Under the pieces are notes generated by a model. The model was not told the DNA's origin. It saw nothing but the letters and a program-made list of their open reading frames with translations, and ran no database searches. A stretch of DNA of 64,000 bases from the NCBI RefSeq assembly GCF_013031355.1, contig NZ_WPZO01000006.1:1-64000 (forward strand), read 5' to 3'. The stretch is from Ruegeria arenilitoris (GTDB lineage Bacteria; Pseudomonadota; Alphaproteobacteria; Rhodobacterales; Rhodobacteraceae). The position numbers and the translations under genes are program-made. This document shows, in pieces, positions 54,403-63,090 of this stretch (position 1 is its first letter; each line of letters begins with the position of its first letter).

Positions 54403-55593
54403 TCAGAACACGAAATACTCCTGTGACAGGTCCGACACCTGCGTATTCGCCAGGATCAGGCTGTTGCCGTTGCCGTCGTCGATCACCACATCGCTGCCGG
54501 ACTGCGAAATGTGATTGTTCATCAGGTCGCTATAGCCCGTGATCGCGGCCGTGCCGCTGAGGTCGATGTAGTCGTCGCCGGAGAAATCGAGAACGGTGTC
54601 CGCCCCGGTGGTGAAGACGAACAGGTCTGAACCGGACCCGCCGGTCAGGTTGTCGTCGTCGCGGCCGCCATACAGAATGTCACTACCCGCTCCGCCAAAA
54701 AGGTCATCTTCGCCACGTTCGCCCCTCAGGACGTCATTGCCGTTGCCGGATTGAATTCGGTCGTTCTCGGTGCCGCCCAACATCAGGTCATTGCCGTTGC
54801 CGCCATGCAGCCTGTCGTTGCCCCGGCTGCCCTGGATAAAGTCGTTTCCGTCCGCGCCTCTCAGTAGGTCCGTTCCCTGACCACCGATCAGGGCGTCATC
54901 GCCGCCATAGCCGATCAACGTGTCATTGCCCGTGCCGCCGTGAAGGAAATCACCGCCGTTTGCGCCGGTCAGCGTGTCGTTACCACCGCGCCCTTCCAAC
55001 GAGCCCGCCTGGTCGAGGTTGAGAGCGAACCAGTTGTCCCCATCATCGCCAACAGTGCCTGCGTTCACATATTCAGGCCCCGGTTCTACAGGGGCAGGCG
55101 CGGGTGCGGGCGCAGGCGCAGGTGCCGAGCCGCCGTTGTCCAGCACAACCGTACCGTTGGTGGCGGCAAAGTTCTGCGTCACGATCACGGCGTCCCAACC
55201 GTTGAAGTTGCCTTCTTCGATGCCCAGCCCGATATAACGGAAGTCGGGGTTAAGAATATTGGCACGGTGGCCGGGGCTGTCCATCAGGCTTTGATGCAGC
55301 TGAACGACGTCGTCGCTGGCGCCGCTGGCTCCGCGTTCGGATTGCCAGGCGATGTTCTCACCAGAGGCCCAGCTGCCTGAGAAATCGAAGCCCGCATCTC
55401 TCATCCGCTCGGTTGCGCTGGAGCCACCCTGACCGGTGTGGCTGAACGTGTTCGTCTGCAGCATCCATTCGCTATGGTCTTCGGCTGAGTCATTCAGCCT
55501 CTGTTCAAGCTGCAGGGGTTGAAGCCCCCGGCTTGTCCGCTCCTGGTTGATCAACGCAAGCATTTGCCGTTCTAGATCGCTAGCGATTGCCAT
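54403..55593 (-). CDS. CAP-domain protein with RTX repeats (type I secretion)
   Basis: 396-aa probably extracellular protein without a signal peptide. CAP/SCP domain (about 1-155) has the family residues AEDHS (His), SGENIAW (Glu) and SPGHRANIL (His). A low-complexity Ala-Pro linker leads to calcium-binding nonapeptide repeats (about 195-330) such as GGNDTLTGANGGD and GNDLMLGGTEND, and a C-terminus usual for type I secretion. Secretion genes are not nearby. Its N-terminal half is nearly identical in pattern to the next gene, showing a tandem duplication. Confidence 0.92.
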   Translation of the reverse strand: MAIASDLERQMLALINQERTSRGLQPLQLEQRLNDSAEDHSEWMLQTNTFSHTGQGGSSATERMRDAGFDFSGSWASGENIAWQSERGASGASDDVVQLHQSLMDSPGHRANILNPDFRYIGLGIEEGNFNGWDAVIVTQNFAATNGTVVLDNGGSAPAPAPAPAPAPVEPGPEYVNAGTVGDDGDNWFALNLDQAGSLEGRGGNDTLTGANGGDFLHGGTGNDTLIGYGGDDALIGGQGTDLLRGADGNDFIQGSRGNDRLHGGNGNDLMLGGTENDRIQSGNGNDVLRGERGEDDLFGGAGSDILYGGRDDDNLTGGSGSDLFVFTTGADTVLDFSGDDYIDLSGTAAITGYSDLMNNHISQSGSDVVIDDGNGNSLILANTQVSDLSQEYFVF

Positions 55594-55795
55594 GATTCTG
55601 CCTCCAGTGGATCGTGTTATTTTGGCGGGACATTAATGGCGAGACTTAGGCGAGATAAGGCCGCAAACCGGACAGGCCGGCCCGCTGAGCGAATTGTCAC
55701 CGCCGATTTTACCCGTTTTGTGCAAGAAATCGCGCAGAATACCCTGCGCATATAGGCGGGGCACCGCCAAGGCGCCCCGCTGATTGTCTGTACGC

Positions 55796-56878
55796 TTAGG
55801 CGAAGTCCACCATGCAGACAGTGTCGATGGAGAAGAAGTTGACGAAATCGTCCTGCATCTCCGCGCCCATGTCCGATGTGATCTCGGTTTCGGCCGGGGT
55901 GTCTTCATCCATGTTCCAGGTCAGCATGAAATCATCCTCGACCTGAGTGGTCTCGGTTGCCGCGAAGTCGTTCAGCCTGATGTCGTCGACCAGAACCAGC
56001 AGTTCATTCACGAACTCTTCAATCGCCGCAAGAAACGCCTCGACGTCAAAACTATCGTTTGCCGGGGCTTCGGTAACGTCAGTGTCGGGTGTTTCGTCCG
56101 CCGGTTCCTCGGTCTCGGTGACGTCAGTGTCGGGTGTTTCCTCCGCCGGTTCCTCGGTTTCGGTGACGTCGGTATCGGGTATTTCGTCCACCGGTTCTTC
56201 GGTTTCGGTGACGTCGGTGTCGGGTGTTTTGTCCGTCGGTTCCTCGGTTTCGGTGACGTCGGTGTCGGGCGCTTCGTCCGCCGGTTCTTCGGTTTCGGTG
56301 ACGTCGGTGTCGGGTGTTTCGTCCGCCGGTTCCTCGGTCTCGGTAACGTCAGTATCCGGTTCTTCCACCACTGGGTCTTCGGCAACAGGTTCTTCTACCG
56401 GAGGCATCGGCGCGGCACCGTTGTCCAGCACAACCGTCCCATCGGTGGTGGCAAAGTTCTGGGTCACCATGACGGCGTCCCAACCGTTGTAGTCGCCTTC
56501 TTCGATACCGATGCCGATATATTCGTAATCGGGGTTCAGGATATTGGCGCGGTGGCCCGGGCTGTTCATCAGGCTCTGGTGCAGCTGTTCGACATCATCG
56601 CTGATGCCCGGCGCGCCGCGTTCCGATTGCCAGGCGATGTTTTCACCCGACCGCCAGCTGCCGGAAAAGTCGAACCCGGCATCTTGCATCCGCTCGGTCG
56701 CGCTGGAACCGTTCGATCCGGTATGGCTGAACGTATCGGTGTTCAGCATCCAGGTGCTGTGATCCTCGGCCGAGTCATTCAGGCGGGTTTCCAGCTTCAG
56801 CGGGTTCAGCCCGCGGGATGTGCGCTCTTCGTTGATGAGCGCCAGCATTTCTTGCTCGAATGTACTTGCAGTCGACAT
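55796..56878 (-). CDS. CAP-domain protein with acidic tandem-repeat tail
   Basis: 360-aa paralogue of the neighbouring RTX protein: the CAP domain (about 1-155, same His/Glu/His residues and ending VVLDNG) is clearly duplicated. After it the RTX part is replaced by six and a half copies of a 15-aa acidic repeat with core DTDVTETEEP, and then a conserved-looking acidic end region (about 275-360; with EAFLAAIEEFVNELL and FMLTWNMDEDTP). No signal peptide; probably secreted the same way or by another route. No RTX repeats are present, which is odd if type I secretion is used. Confidence 0.88.
   Translation of the reverse strand: MSTASTFEQEMLALINEERTSRGLNPLKLETRLNDSAEDHSTWMLNTDTFSHTGSNGSSATERMQDAGFDFSGSWRSGENIAWQSERGAPGISDDVEQLHQSLMNSPGHRANILNPDYEYIGIGIEEGDYNGWDAVMVTQNFATTDGTVVLDNGAAPMPPVEEPVAEDPVVEEPDTDVTETEEPADETPDTDVTETEEPADEAPDTDVTETEEPTDKTPDTDVTETEEPVDEIPDTDVTETEEPAEETPDTDVTETEEPADETPDTDVTEAPANDSFDVEAFLAAIEEFVNELLVLVDDIRLNDFAATETTQVEDDFMLTWNMDEDTPAETEITSDMGAEMQDDFVNFFSIDTVCMVDFA
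56071..56361 (-). repeat. 45-bp in-frame tandem repeat
   Basis: Six full 45-bp units (56071-56340) plus a partial one, encoding D-T-D-V-T-E-T-E-E-P plus five variable residues. Units differ at a few silent and replacement positions, for example at the last five residues. Copy number is likely to vary by slippage. Confidence 0.93.
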
Positions 56879-57111
56879 TTTTGCCTCCGGTTTGAGTGGT
56901 CGTCTGTGCAGACGGGGCCAGTTACAGGGGGCACCGAGCGGTCGGACAGAGGAGGCGGGGATTCAGGCGAAATCCGGCAGGGGCGTGCTACCGATGCAAG
57001 ATTCGTTGCGCTGCAACATGCCGGGCAAAATGTTGCTGAAACGGATTTGGCAGCTTGTCGCTTAGTGCGGTGACCGATTCGGCGAAATAAAACCGGTGCC
57101 TGAAACGACAA

Positions 57112-57135
57112 ACCCCCGGGCAGGGCCTCGGGGGT
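57112..57135 (-). terminator. Likely terminator of rpsU
   Basis: 7-bp stem ACCCCCG/CGGGGGT around a GC-rich loop, about 40 nt past the rpsU stop; on the minus strand it is followed by TTTGTCG. Moderate support. Confidence 0.5.
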
Positions 57136-57173
57136 CGTCAAATAGTGTCATCCAAAGCTGGACGAGCGAGGTT

Positions 57174-57380
57174 TTAGAGCAAACCTTCGCGCTGTGCTTT
57201 CTTACGTGCCAGTTTACGGGCACGACGGATCGCTTCAGCCTTCTCGCGCGCTTTTTTCTCGGACGGTTTCTCGAAATGTTGCTTCAGCTTCATTTCACGG
57301 AACACGCCTTCGCGCTGCAGCTTTTTCTTCAGGGCACGAAGCGCCTGATCGACGTTATTGTCGCGAACACTAACCTGCAT
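57174..57380 (-). CDS. rpsU: 30S ribosomal protein S21
   Basis: 68-aa basic protein matching S21 over its whole length: [20 protein letters not shown] at the start and the Lys/Arg-rich helix ending [16 protein letters not shown] ribosome site upstream. Part of the 30S platform close to the mRNA exit. Divergent from coq9. Confidence 0.97.
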   Translation of the reverse strand: MQVSVRDNNVDQALRALKKKLQREGVFREMKLKQHFEKPSEKKAREKAEAIRRARKLARKKAQREGLL

Positions 57381-57491
57381 GTGGTTGTCACCACCTTTCT
57401 AGATAGAGTTGCAAGGAAATTGCAGGAGTTGGCCGTATAGCAAAGCCGATGTATCTTGTCTAGTACTGGCCCCGAGAACCGGAGAACCGCC

Positions 57492-58184
57492 ATGACCCTT
57501 ACCTATGAAGATGCAAAACAACAGCTTTTGGACGCGATGCTGATCCATGTGCCGTTTGATGGCTGGTCCGAGGCCAGCTTTCGCGCCGCGATCACCGATT
57601 GCGATATGGATGAGGGTCTGGCGCGGGCAATCTGCCCGCGTGGGGCGGTCGATCTGGCGCTGGCCTTTCACGCGCGGGGTGATGCGGCGATGGTGGAACG
57701 CCTGAAATCCACCGACCTAAGCGAGATGAAGTTCCGCGACCGCGTGGCTGCCGGTGTCCGGTTCCGGCTTGAGGCTGTGCCCGACAAGGAACTGGTGCGC
57801 CGGGGGATGACGCTGTTTTCCCTGCCAACCCATGCGGCGGACGGGGCCAAGGCGCTGTGGCAGACCTGCGACCTAATCTGGGACACGCTGGGCGATACCT
57901 CGGACGATGTGAACTGGTACACCAAACGCGCGACCCTGTCGGGGGTATATTCCTCGACCTTGTTGTTCTGGCTGGGCGATGATTCTCCGGATCATGAAAA
58001 AACGTGGGAGTTTCTGGATCGCCGCATCGACAACGTCATGCAGTTCGAGAAGCTCAAAGCGCAGGTGAACGACAATCCGCTGTTCAAACCGTTCCTTGCG
58101 GTGCCGAACTGGTTCGCCAGCCAGGTGAAGCCACCGATGAAAATGCGCGCTGATCTGCCCGGGATGCTGAACCCGCGCAAGTAA
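57492..58184 (+). CDS. COQ9-family protein
   Basis: 230-aa protein of the COQ9 family known from mitochondria and alphaproteobacteria, which binds lipids and helps the ubiquinone hydroxylase COQ7. Start ATG 57492 gives MTLTYEDAKQQLLDAML; the open frame upstream is not conserved. Family blocks are DLALAFHARGDAAM and DVNWYTKRATLSGVYSSTLLFWLGD. With ubiA in this window it supports ubiquinone use. Confidence 0.9.
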   Translation: MTLTYEDAKQQLLDAMLIHVPFDGWSEASFRAAITDCDMDEGLARAICPRGAVDLALAFHARGDAAMVERLKSTDLSEMKFRDRVAAGVRFRLEAVPDKELVRRGMTLFSLPTHAADGAKALWQTCDLIWDTLGDTSDDVNWYTKRATLSGVYSSTLLFWLGDDSPDHEKTWEFLDRRIDNVMQFEKLKAQVNDNPLFKPFLAVPNWFASQVKPPMKMRADLPGMLNPRK

Positions 58185-58240
58185 GCATCTGGGCCTTCCG
58201 GAAATTGCCTGCTAGGCATTGGGCAAAGGAGGATTTGCCC

Positions 58241-59227
58241 ATGACCCAGACGATGCGCGCCGTAGAAATCTCGCAGCCCGGCGGCCCGGATGTTCTGCAA
58301 CTGATCGAACGCCCGATCCCCGAGCCGCAAAACGGCCAGGTGATCCTCAAGGTCGCTTATGCAGGGGTGAATCGCCCCGATGCGTTGCAACGGGCAGGGG
58401 CCTATGATCCGCCTCCGGGCGCCAGCGATCTGCCGGGGCTTGAGGCGTCGGGCGAAGTGGTTGCCGTAGGCACCGGGGTCGAAGGGCTTTCGGTCGGCGA
58501 TCAGGTCTGCGCGCTGCTGCCCGGTGGCGGATATGCCGAATACGTAGCCACCCCCGCAGCACATTGTTTGCCGGTCCCCAAGGGCATGGGGATGAAAGAG
58601 GCTGCATGCCTGCCTGAGACCTTCTTTACCGTCTGGTCCAACGTCTTTATGCGCGGCGGGTTGAAGGCTGGTGAGCGGTTTCTGGTGCATGGTGGGTCCA
58701 GCGGCATTGGAACTACGGCGATCCAACTGGCCCATGCGTTTGGTGCCCGCGTCTTTGCCACTGCCGGATCGGACGAGAAATGCGAGGCCTGCGTCAAGCT
58801 GGGTGCCGAGCGGGCGATCAACTACCGGGATGAGGATTTCGTCGGCGTCATGCGGGCCGAAGGCGGCGCAAACCTGATTCTTGATATGGTGGGCGGCGAT
58901 TATATCCCCCGCAACGTCAAAACGCTGGCCGAGGATGGCCGTCTGGTGCAGATCGCATTTCTGCAGGGGCCGAAGGTCGAGCTGAACTTTGCCCTGATGA
59001 TGGTCAAACGCCTGACCCTGACCGGCAGCACCCTGCGGCCGCAAAGCGATCTGGCCAAGGCGAAAATCGCTCAGGAACTGCGCGAAGCGGTCTGGCCGTT
59101 GCTGGAGGCCGGGAAGGTAGCCCCCGTCATGGACAGCGAGTTCGATCTGGCAGAGGCCTCAGCGGCGCACGCGCGGATGGAAAGCTCGGGCCATATCGGC
59201 AAGATCGTCCTGAAGGTCGCGGGTTAA
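58241..59227 (+). CDS. NAD(P)H quinone oxidoreductase, PIG3/MDR type
   Basis: 328-aa zinc-free MDR enzyme. ATG 58241 has AAAGGAGG 8 nt upstream. Blocks: MRAVEISQPGGPDVLQL, YAGVNRPDALQRAG, PGLEASGEVVAVG, and the Rossmann segment VHGGSSGIGTTAIQLAHAFGARVF, characteristic of the PIG3 group. One-electron or two-electron reduction of quinones by NADPH is the family role. 56 nt after coq9, probably the same transcript. Confidence 0.9.
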   Translation: MTQTMRAVEISQPGGPDVLQLIERPIPEPQNGQVILKVAYAGVNRPDALQRAGAYDPPPGASDLPGLEASGEVVAVGTGVEGLSVGDQVCALLPGGGYAEYVATPAAHCLPVPKGMGMKEAACLPETFFTVWSNVFMRGGLKAGERFLVHGGSSGIGTTAIQLAHAFGARVFATAGSDEKCEACVKLGAERAINYRDEDFVGVMRAEGGANLILDMVGGDYIPRNVKTLAEDGRLVQIAFLQGPKVELNFALMMVKRLTLTGSTLRPQSDLAKAKIAQELREAVWPLLEAGKVAPVMDSEFDLAEASAAHARMESSGHIGKIVLKVAG

Positions 59228-59261
59228 CCGGGCTGCGCGGGCTTGTCCCGCGCGCCTTCCG

Positions 59262-60119
59262 TCAGGCCACCGCGCGGCGATACAGGTGCCATGTGGCGTG
59301 ACCCAGAACCGGCATCACCACGATCAGTCCCAACATCATCGGGATTGCGCCAAGGACCAACAGGGCAGCGACGATGAAGCCCCATGCCAGAATCACTCCG
59401 GGATTGTGGCGCAGCACCCGAACCGAGGTCACAACCGCCACCGGCAGCCCCACTTTGCGATCCAGCAGCAGCGGAAAGCTGACCACGCTGATTGCCAGCG
59501 CGACCAGTGCAAACAGGAATCCGACCGCGTTGCCGAAGATGATCATCGTCCAGCCCGCGCCGGTGGTGAAGACCTGCGTAACAAAGGCGCCGATTGATGT
59601 GGGCAGGTCGGGGCCCAGCGTGTGGACATAGATGCTCTGCGCGACCATCAGCCAGATCAGCAGCCACATGACCAGATAAAAGCCCAGCATCAGGATTGCG
59701 CCGAAAGATGGCGACTGGAATACGCCGAAGGCGTCCAGCCAATGGACCTCGCCCCCCTGTTCGCGTTTGCGGCTGATTTCGTACAGGCCAACCGCGGCGA
59801 TCGGACCAATCAGGGCAAACCCCAGAATCAGCGGTGCCAGTAACGGCACCATGTTGCGATTCAGTCCGAACCCGAACATCAGCAACCCCGCGATGGGGTA
59901 GATCAGCACGATGAATATGGCATCGGCCCGTGTCTCCAGAAAATCGTTGTATCCCGCCCTCAGACAGGCGCGCAGGTCCTGCATCGTCAAGGTCTGTACC
60001 TTTGGCAGATGCCGTGTATCCGCGCTGCCGATACGGTTCACGCTTTCAGCAATATGATCGCCGGTCGCCCCGATGTGCTGGGCGGCCCAGCTGATCGGAT
60101 TTCCAATCGTTTTGGCCAT
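59262..60119 (-). CDS. DUF2189 membrane protein
   Basis: 285-aa inner-membrane protein with about six helices after a soluble N-terminus (1-65). The DUF2189-like part includes the QGGEVHWLDAFG loop. Two in-frame ATGs lie six bases apart; the second (60119) is chosen because GGAGGGG then has normal spacing. Function unknown; convergent with the PIG3-type gene. Confidence 0.85.
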   Translation of the reverse strand: MAKTIGNPISWAAQHIGATGDHIAESVNRIGSADTRHLPKVQTLTMQDLRACLRAGYNDFLETRADAIFIVLIYPIAGLLMFGFGLNRNMVPLLAPLILGFALIGPIAAVGLYEISRKREQGGEVHWLDAFGVFQSPSFGAILMLGFYLVMWLLIWLMVAQSIYVHTLGPDLPTSIGAFVTQVFTTGAGWTMIIFGNAVGFLFALVALAISVVSFPLLLDRKVGLPVAVVTSVRVLRHNPGVILAWGFIVAALLVLGAIPMMLGLIVVMPVLGHATWHLYRRAVA

Positions 60120-60310
60120 CGTCATCCCCTCCCTTTGCGTAACTGCGCAGCAGGGTGATTCCGGCATCGGTTGCCCGTGGCCGGACCAGCCGGCAACGCC
60201 TGAACCCAGTATAGCACATTTTTTCGCGTTGCGGTTGCGTGGCGCGGAATCGTGCCGATTGCCCTTATTTTCAGGCGTGTTAGCTTGGGTTCAGGCAACA
60301 GGAGGTGAGC

Positions 60311-61294
60311 ATGCAGCAAACGGCAAGAACGGTCGTCATCAAAAAACATGGCGGCCCTGAAGTTCTGAAGATTGAAGATCGAGTTTTTGGCAACCCCGGA
60401 CCTGGAGAAGTTCGCATCCTCCAACGCGCCTGCGGATTGAATTTCATAGATGTCTACCAGCGCACGGGGCTGTATCCGATGGAACTGCCGCACGCTTTGG
60501 GCATGGAAGCTTCAGGTGTGGTTGACGCCGTCGGTGAAGGCGTCACGCATCTGGAATACGGTCAGCGCGTTGCGTATGCCGCAGCACCGCCCGGTGCTTA
60601 TACCGAGGCACGTGTTATGCCCGCCGCGCAGGTTTGCCCTCTGCCCGATGGGATTCCTTATGATGTGGCGGCGGCGATGATGCTCAAGGGGATGACGGTG
60701 GAATACCTGTTTCACCGCACCACGCCGCTGAAACGCGGGGATACAGTGCTGTTTCACGCGGCGGCGGGGGGTGTGGGGCTGATTGCCTGCCAATGGGCCA
60801 AGTCCGAGGGGATCACCCTGATCGGCACCGCCGGAACCGATGAAAAATGCAGTCTGGCGCAGTTCAACGGCGCCGCCCATTGCATCAATTACCGCACCGA
60901 AAACTTTGCCGAACGCGTGGCCGAGATCACCGGCGGCCAGGGGGTGGATGTGGTGATGGACTCGATCGGGGCGGATACGTTCACCGGGTCGCTGGACAGC
61001 CTCAAGCCACTGGGGATGATGATTTCCTTCGGCAACGCTTCGGGGCCGGTGCCGTTGATGGATATCGGGATGCTGGCCAAGAAGGGTTCGCTAAAGATCA
61101 CACGCCCGACCCTGTTCACCCATATATCCGATCACGCGGTCTGTCAGGCGATGGCCCGGCGTCTGTTCGGCAAGGTCGAGGGCGGAGAGGTCAAAATCCA
61201 TATCGATCAGCGTTACCCGCTGGATCAGGTCGCCGACGCCCACCGCGCACTTGAGGCCCGGCAGACCACCGGCAGCACGGTTTTGGAGCTCTGA
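60311..61294 (+). CDS. NADPH:quinone reductase, QOR1 type
   Basis: 327-aa MDR enzyme closest to E. coli QorA. ATG 60311 has AGGAGGT 5 nt before it; the GTG two codons earlier is less likely. Blocks: CGLNFIDVYQRTGLYP, LGMEASGVVDAVGEG and the Rossmann segment LFHAAAGGVGLIACQWAK. Different subfamily from the PIG3-type gene 1 kb upstream, from which it is separated by the leftward DUF2189 gene. Confidence 0.92.
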   Translation: MQQTARTVVIKKHGGPEVLKIEDRVFGNPGPGEVRILQRACGLNFIDVYQRTGLYPMELPHALGMEASGVVDAVGEGVTHLEYGQRVAYAAAPPGAYTEARVMPAAQVCPLPDGIPYDVAAAMMLKGMTVEYLFHRTTPLKRGDTVLFHAAAGGVGLIACQWAKSEGITLIGTAGTDEKCSLAQFNGAAHCINYRTENFAERVAEITGGQGVDVVMDSIGADTFTGSLDSLKPLGMMISFGNASGPVPLMDIGMLAKKGSLKITRPTLFTHISDHAVCQAMARRLFGKVEGGEVKIHIDQRYPLDQVADAHRALEARQTTGSTVLEL

Positions 61295-61302
61295 CACACA
61301 GA

Positions 61303-61324
61303 ACCCGGCCCACGGGGGCCGGGT
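61303..61324. terminator. Hairpin between convergent genes
   Basis: Perfect 9-bp stem ACCCGGCCC/GGGCCGGGT with a 4-nt loop, between the ends of the rightward quinone reductase gene and the leftward outer-membrane gene. Weak T content on both sides; likely terminates either or both. Confidence 0.65.
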
Positions 61325-61346
61325 CCAACGCTTACCTTTCGTCCGT

Positions 61347-61880
61347 TCAGAACCGATAGGCCGCGCGCACCTGAAGGGTGGTTGCGTCCACGTCGATGCC
61401 GGTACGGTCGAAATTGCTGAATTCGTGATAGAGGATCTCGCCACCTACGCTGATGTTCGGGGCGACGATCTGTTCGTAGCCGGCCCCGATGAACCAGCCG
61501 TCCTCGCTGCCCAGATTGTCGGTTCCGGCTTCGGCAAAGCCGCCGATACCGTAAAGCAATCCGGTAGAGGTCACCTTGTAGCCCGCGCGTGCCTTGACGC
61601 GCCAGACATCCTCGACCTTGACGCCGGGGGCCAGTCCGATACTCGCCCAGTCATAGTCGAAACCAAGGCCGACAACCCAATCGCTCAGGTCGTAGTCATA
61701 GCCCAGGATGATACCGCCGATCGCACCGTCGCCTTCCACGCCCGAGATATTGGTGTCGATATCGGCGTAACCGAACTGCAAACCACCGTAGAAGCCGGTC
61801 CAGTTGCCCGAGGACTGCGCCGCAGCTGCACCTGCGGACAAGGCCGCGATCGTTGAGACGAGAAGAAACGTACCTTTCAT
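61347..61880 (-). CDS. Outer-membrane beta-barrel protein
   Basis: 177-aa protein, ATG 61880 with an AAAGGA site. Signal peptide MKGTFLLVSTIAALSAGAAAA is followed by alternating beta strands (for example GFYGGLQFGYADID, IGGIILGYDYDL) and an aromatic C-terminal residue in AAYRF, the usual barrel end. Eight-strand OmpW/Omp25-like porin size. No direct partner. Confidence 0.87.
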   Translation of the reverse strand: MKGTFLLVSTIAALSAGAAAAQSSGNWTGFYGGLQFGYADIDTNISGVEGDGAIGGIILGYDYDLSDWVVGLGFDYDWASIGLAPGVKVEDVWRVKARAGYKVTSTGLLYGIGGFAEAGTDNLGSEDGWFIGAGYEQIVAPNISVGGEILYHEFSNFDRTGIDVDATTLQVRAAYRF

Positions 61881-62102
61881 GTTATATCCTTTCATCGGAA
61901 ATGGCCTGCAGCAAATCCGCGCTGCCTGTTTGTCTTTATTGATCACTACGGCCCGGTCTCACGACCGGATCACAGTTTGTTCAATTATTCCGACCCAAAA
62001 AAGATGCACCGCATTCGTAACCTGCGGCATCACCGGCCCGTTGAAACCGGGCGCGTCCCTTCCTTTAAATGTAGGTCCCAAAAATGGCTGTTTCAAATGA
62101 CA

Positions 62103-62130
62103 ATCGGCGGCAGAGTGATCCGCCGCCGAT
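62103..62130 (-). terminator. Terminator of the YHS gene
   Basis: 9-bp GC stem (ATCGGCGGC and complement) with a 10-nt loop, 21 nt past the leftward YHS gene; on the minus strand followed by TGTCATTT. Confidence 0.65.
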
Positions 62131-62151
62131 CTGACTGGTTCTGTCAGCAGT

Positions 62152-62625
62152 TTATTGCTGCAATTCTGCCGGAGATTTGTCGGCAATGGTTTGCCAGTTG
62201 GTGCTGGCCTGCTCGATAAAGCCGGGGATGTCGCCTTCCCAGCGTTCCTGAATGTCCTGCGACAGGTTCAGGTACAGCTTGTTGTCGACGATTTTCCAAT
62301 AGGTCGGGTCGCCGTCAAACTTGAAGCCCATCGCGGCACCAAAGGCGCAGTAGCCACCATAGGCAGGCAGGTAGGCTTCGGGGTTTTCTTCGAACGCGAC
62401 TTTGTTTTCCTCAGTGGCAAAGCGGTACAGCGCGTCATTGTGCAGCGTGGTGATGCGGTAATCGCCTTTGGTCGGCTGACCTTCGGTGAAATAGGCAACC
62501 GGGTCGTAGCCCTGCAGCGCCAGACCGGTCGAGCTTGCGTTCAGCTCAACGCCTGCGGCCAGGGCCGAGCTTGCGATTGCAACGGACAGCGCGACGCCGC
62601 CAATGATGGATTTGATCTTGTTCAT
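62152..62625 (-). CDS. Periplasmic YHS-domain protein
   Basis: 157-aa protein from ATG 62625 (AAAGGTG upstream). Signal peptide with cleavage after ALA near residue 23, then a YHS domain with LALQGYDPVAYFTEG and FEENPEAYLPAYGGYCAFG, the cysteine being the likely metal ligand. Such proteins are thought to handle copper or another metal in the periplasm. Alone on its strand. Confidence 0.88.
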   Translation of the reverse strand: MNKIKSIIGGVALSVAIASSALAAGVELNASSTGLALQGYDPVAYFTEGQPTKGDYRITTLHNDALYRFATEENKVAFEENPEAYLPAYGGYCAFGAAMGFKFDGDPTYWKIVDNKLYLNLSQDIQERWEGDIPGFIEQASTNWQTIADKSPAELQQ

Positions 62626-62820
62626 TGTTTTCACCTTTCGTGAAACGGGTGGTCCGGCGGCGCCGAAATTGCGCCAGGACACCTCTTGGGATTTTTGTCC
62701 GTGCGACCGGTAATTGGCCGTCACGCAACCGAAGTGGGCAATCCCGCCATCACGTTCAAAACAATCAATCGTGAATGTGCGGCGACGAAGGGGCGCTGTT
62801 CAAAATTGCGCATTTCCGCC

Positions 62821-63090
62821 TCAGGTGTCGGGCTCGAACGCAACCACGAAAGCTATGACTTTCTCGGCGGGCATCTCGCAGGGGCGTAACAACGCGCCAC
62901 TGCTGTCGGTCAGGTAGAGGTTCAGGCTGATGTAATCGCCGCCGCCCAATTCATGCGCAACCAGCTTATGGGATTTACCGCCAGCCAATTCCGTCCGACT
63001 GACGATATACCGCCTGCCTTGGCTCTGCCCGATGGACGAGCCAAGTGGGATGGCAAAAAACGCGGATAGAAATTCGTCCGGGGCGATCAA
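62821..63090 (-). CDS. Conserved small protein after plsY
   Basis: About 89 aa, beginning at a TTG that overlaps the plsY stop (TTGA) and reading LIAPDEFLSAFFAIPLGSS; the longer frame upstream is antisense-frame through plsY and is not used. The ordered composition (YIVSRTELAGGKSHKLV, YISLNLYL, LRPCEMPAEKVIAF) looks like a folded domain. Possibly coupled to plsY. No known family function. Confidence 0.65.
   Translation of the reverse strand: MIAPDEFLSAFFAIPLGSSIGQSQGRRYIVSRTELAGGKSHKLVAHELGGGDYISLNLYLTDSSGALLRPCEMPAEKVIAFVVAFEPDT

Noticed and set aside
56071..56361. CRISPR array
   Set aside because: Repeats are directly joined 45-bp coding units with no spacers, in frame with a CAP-domain gene.
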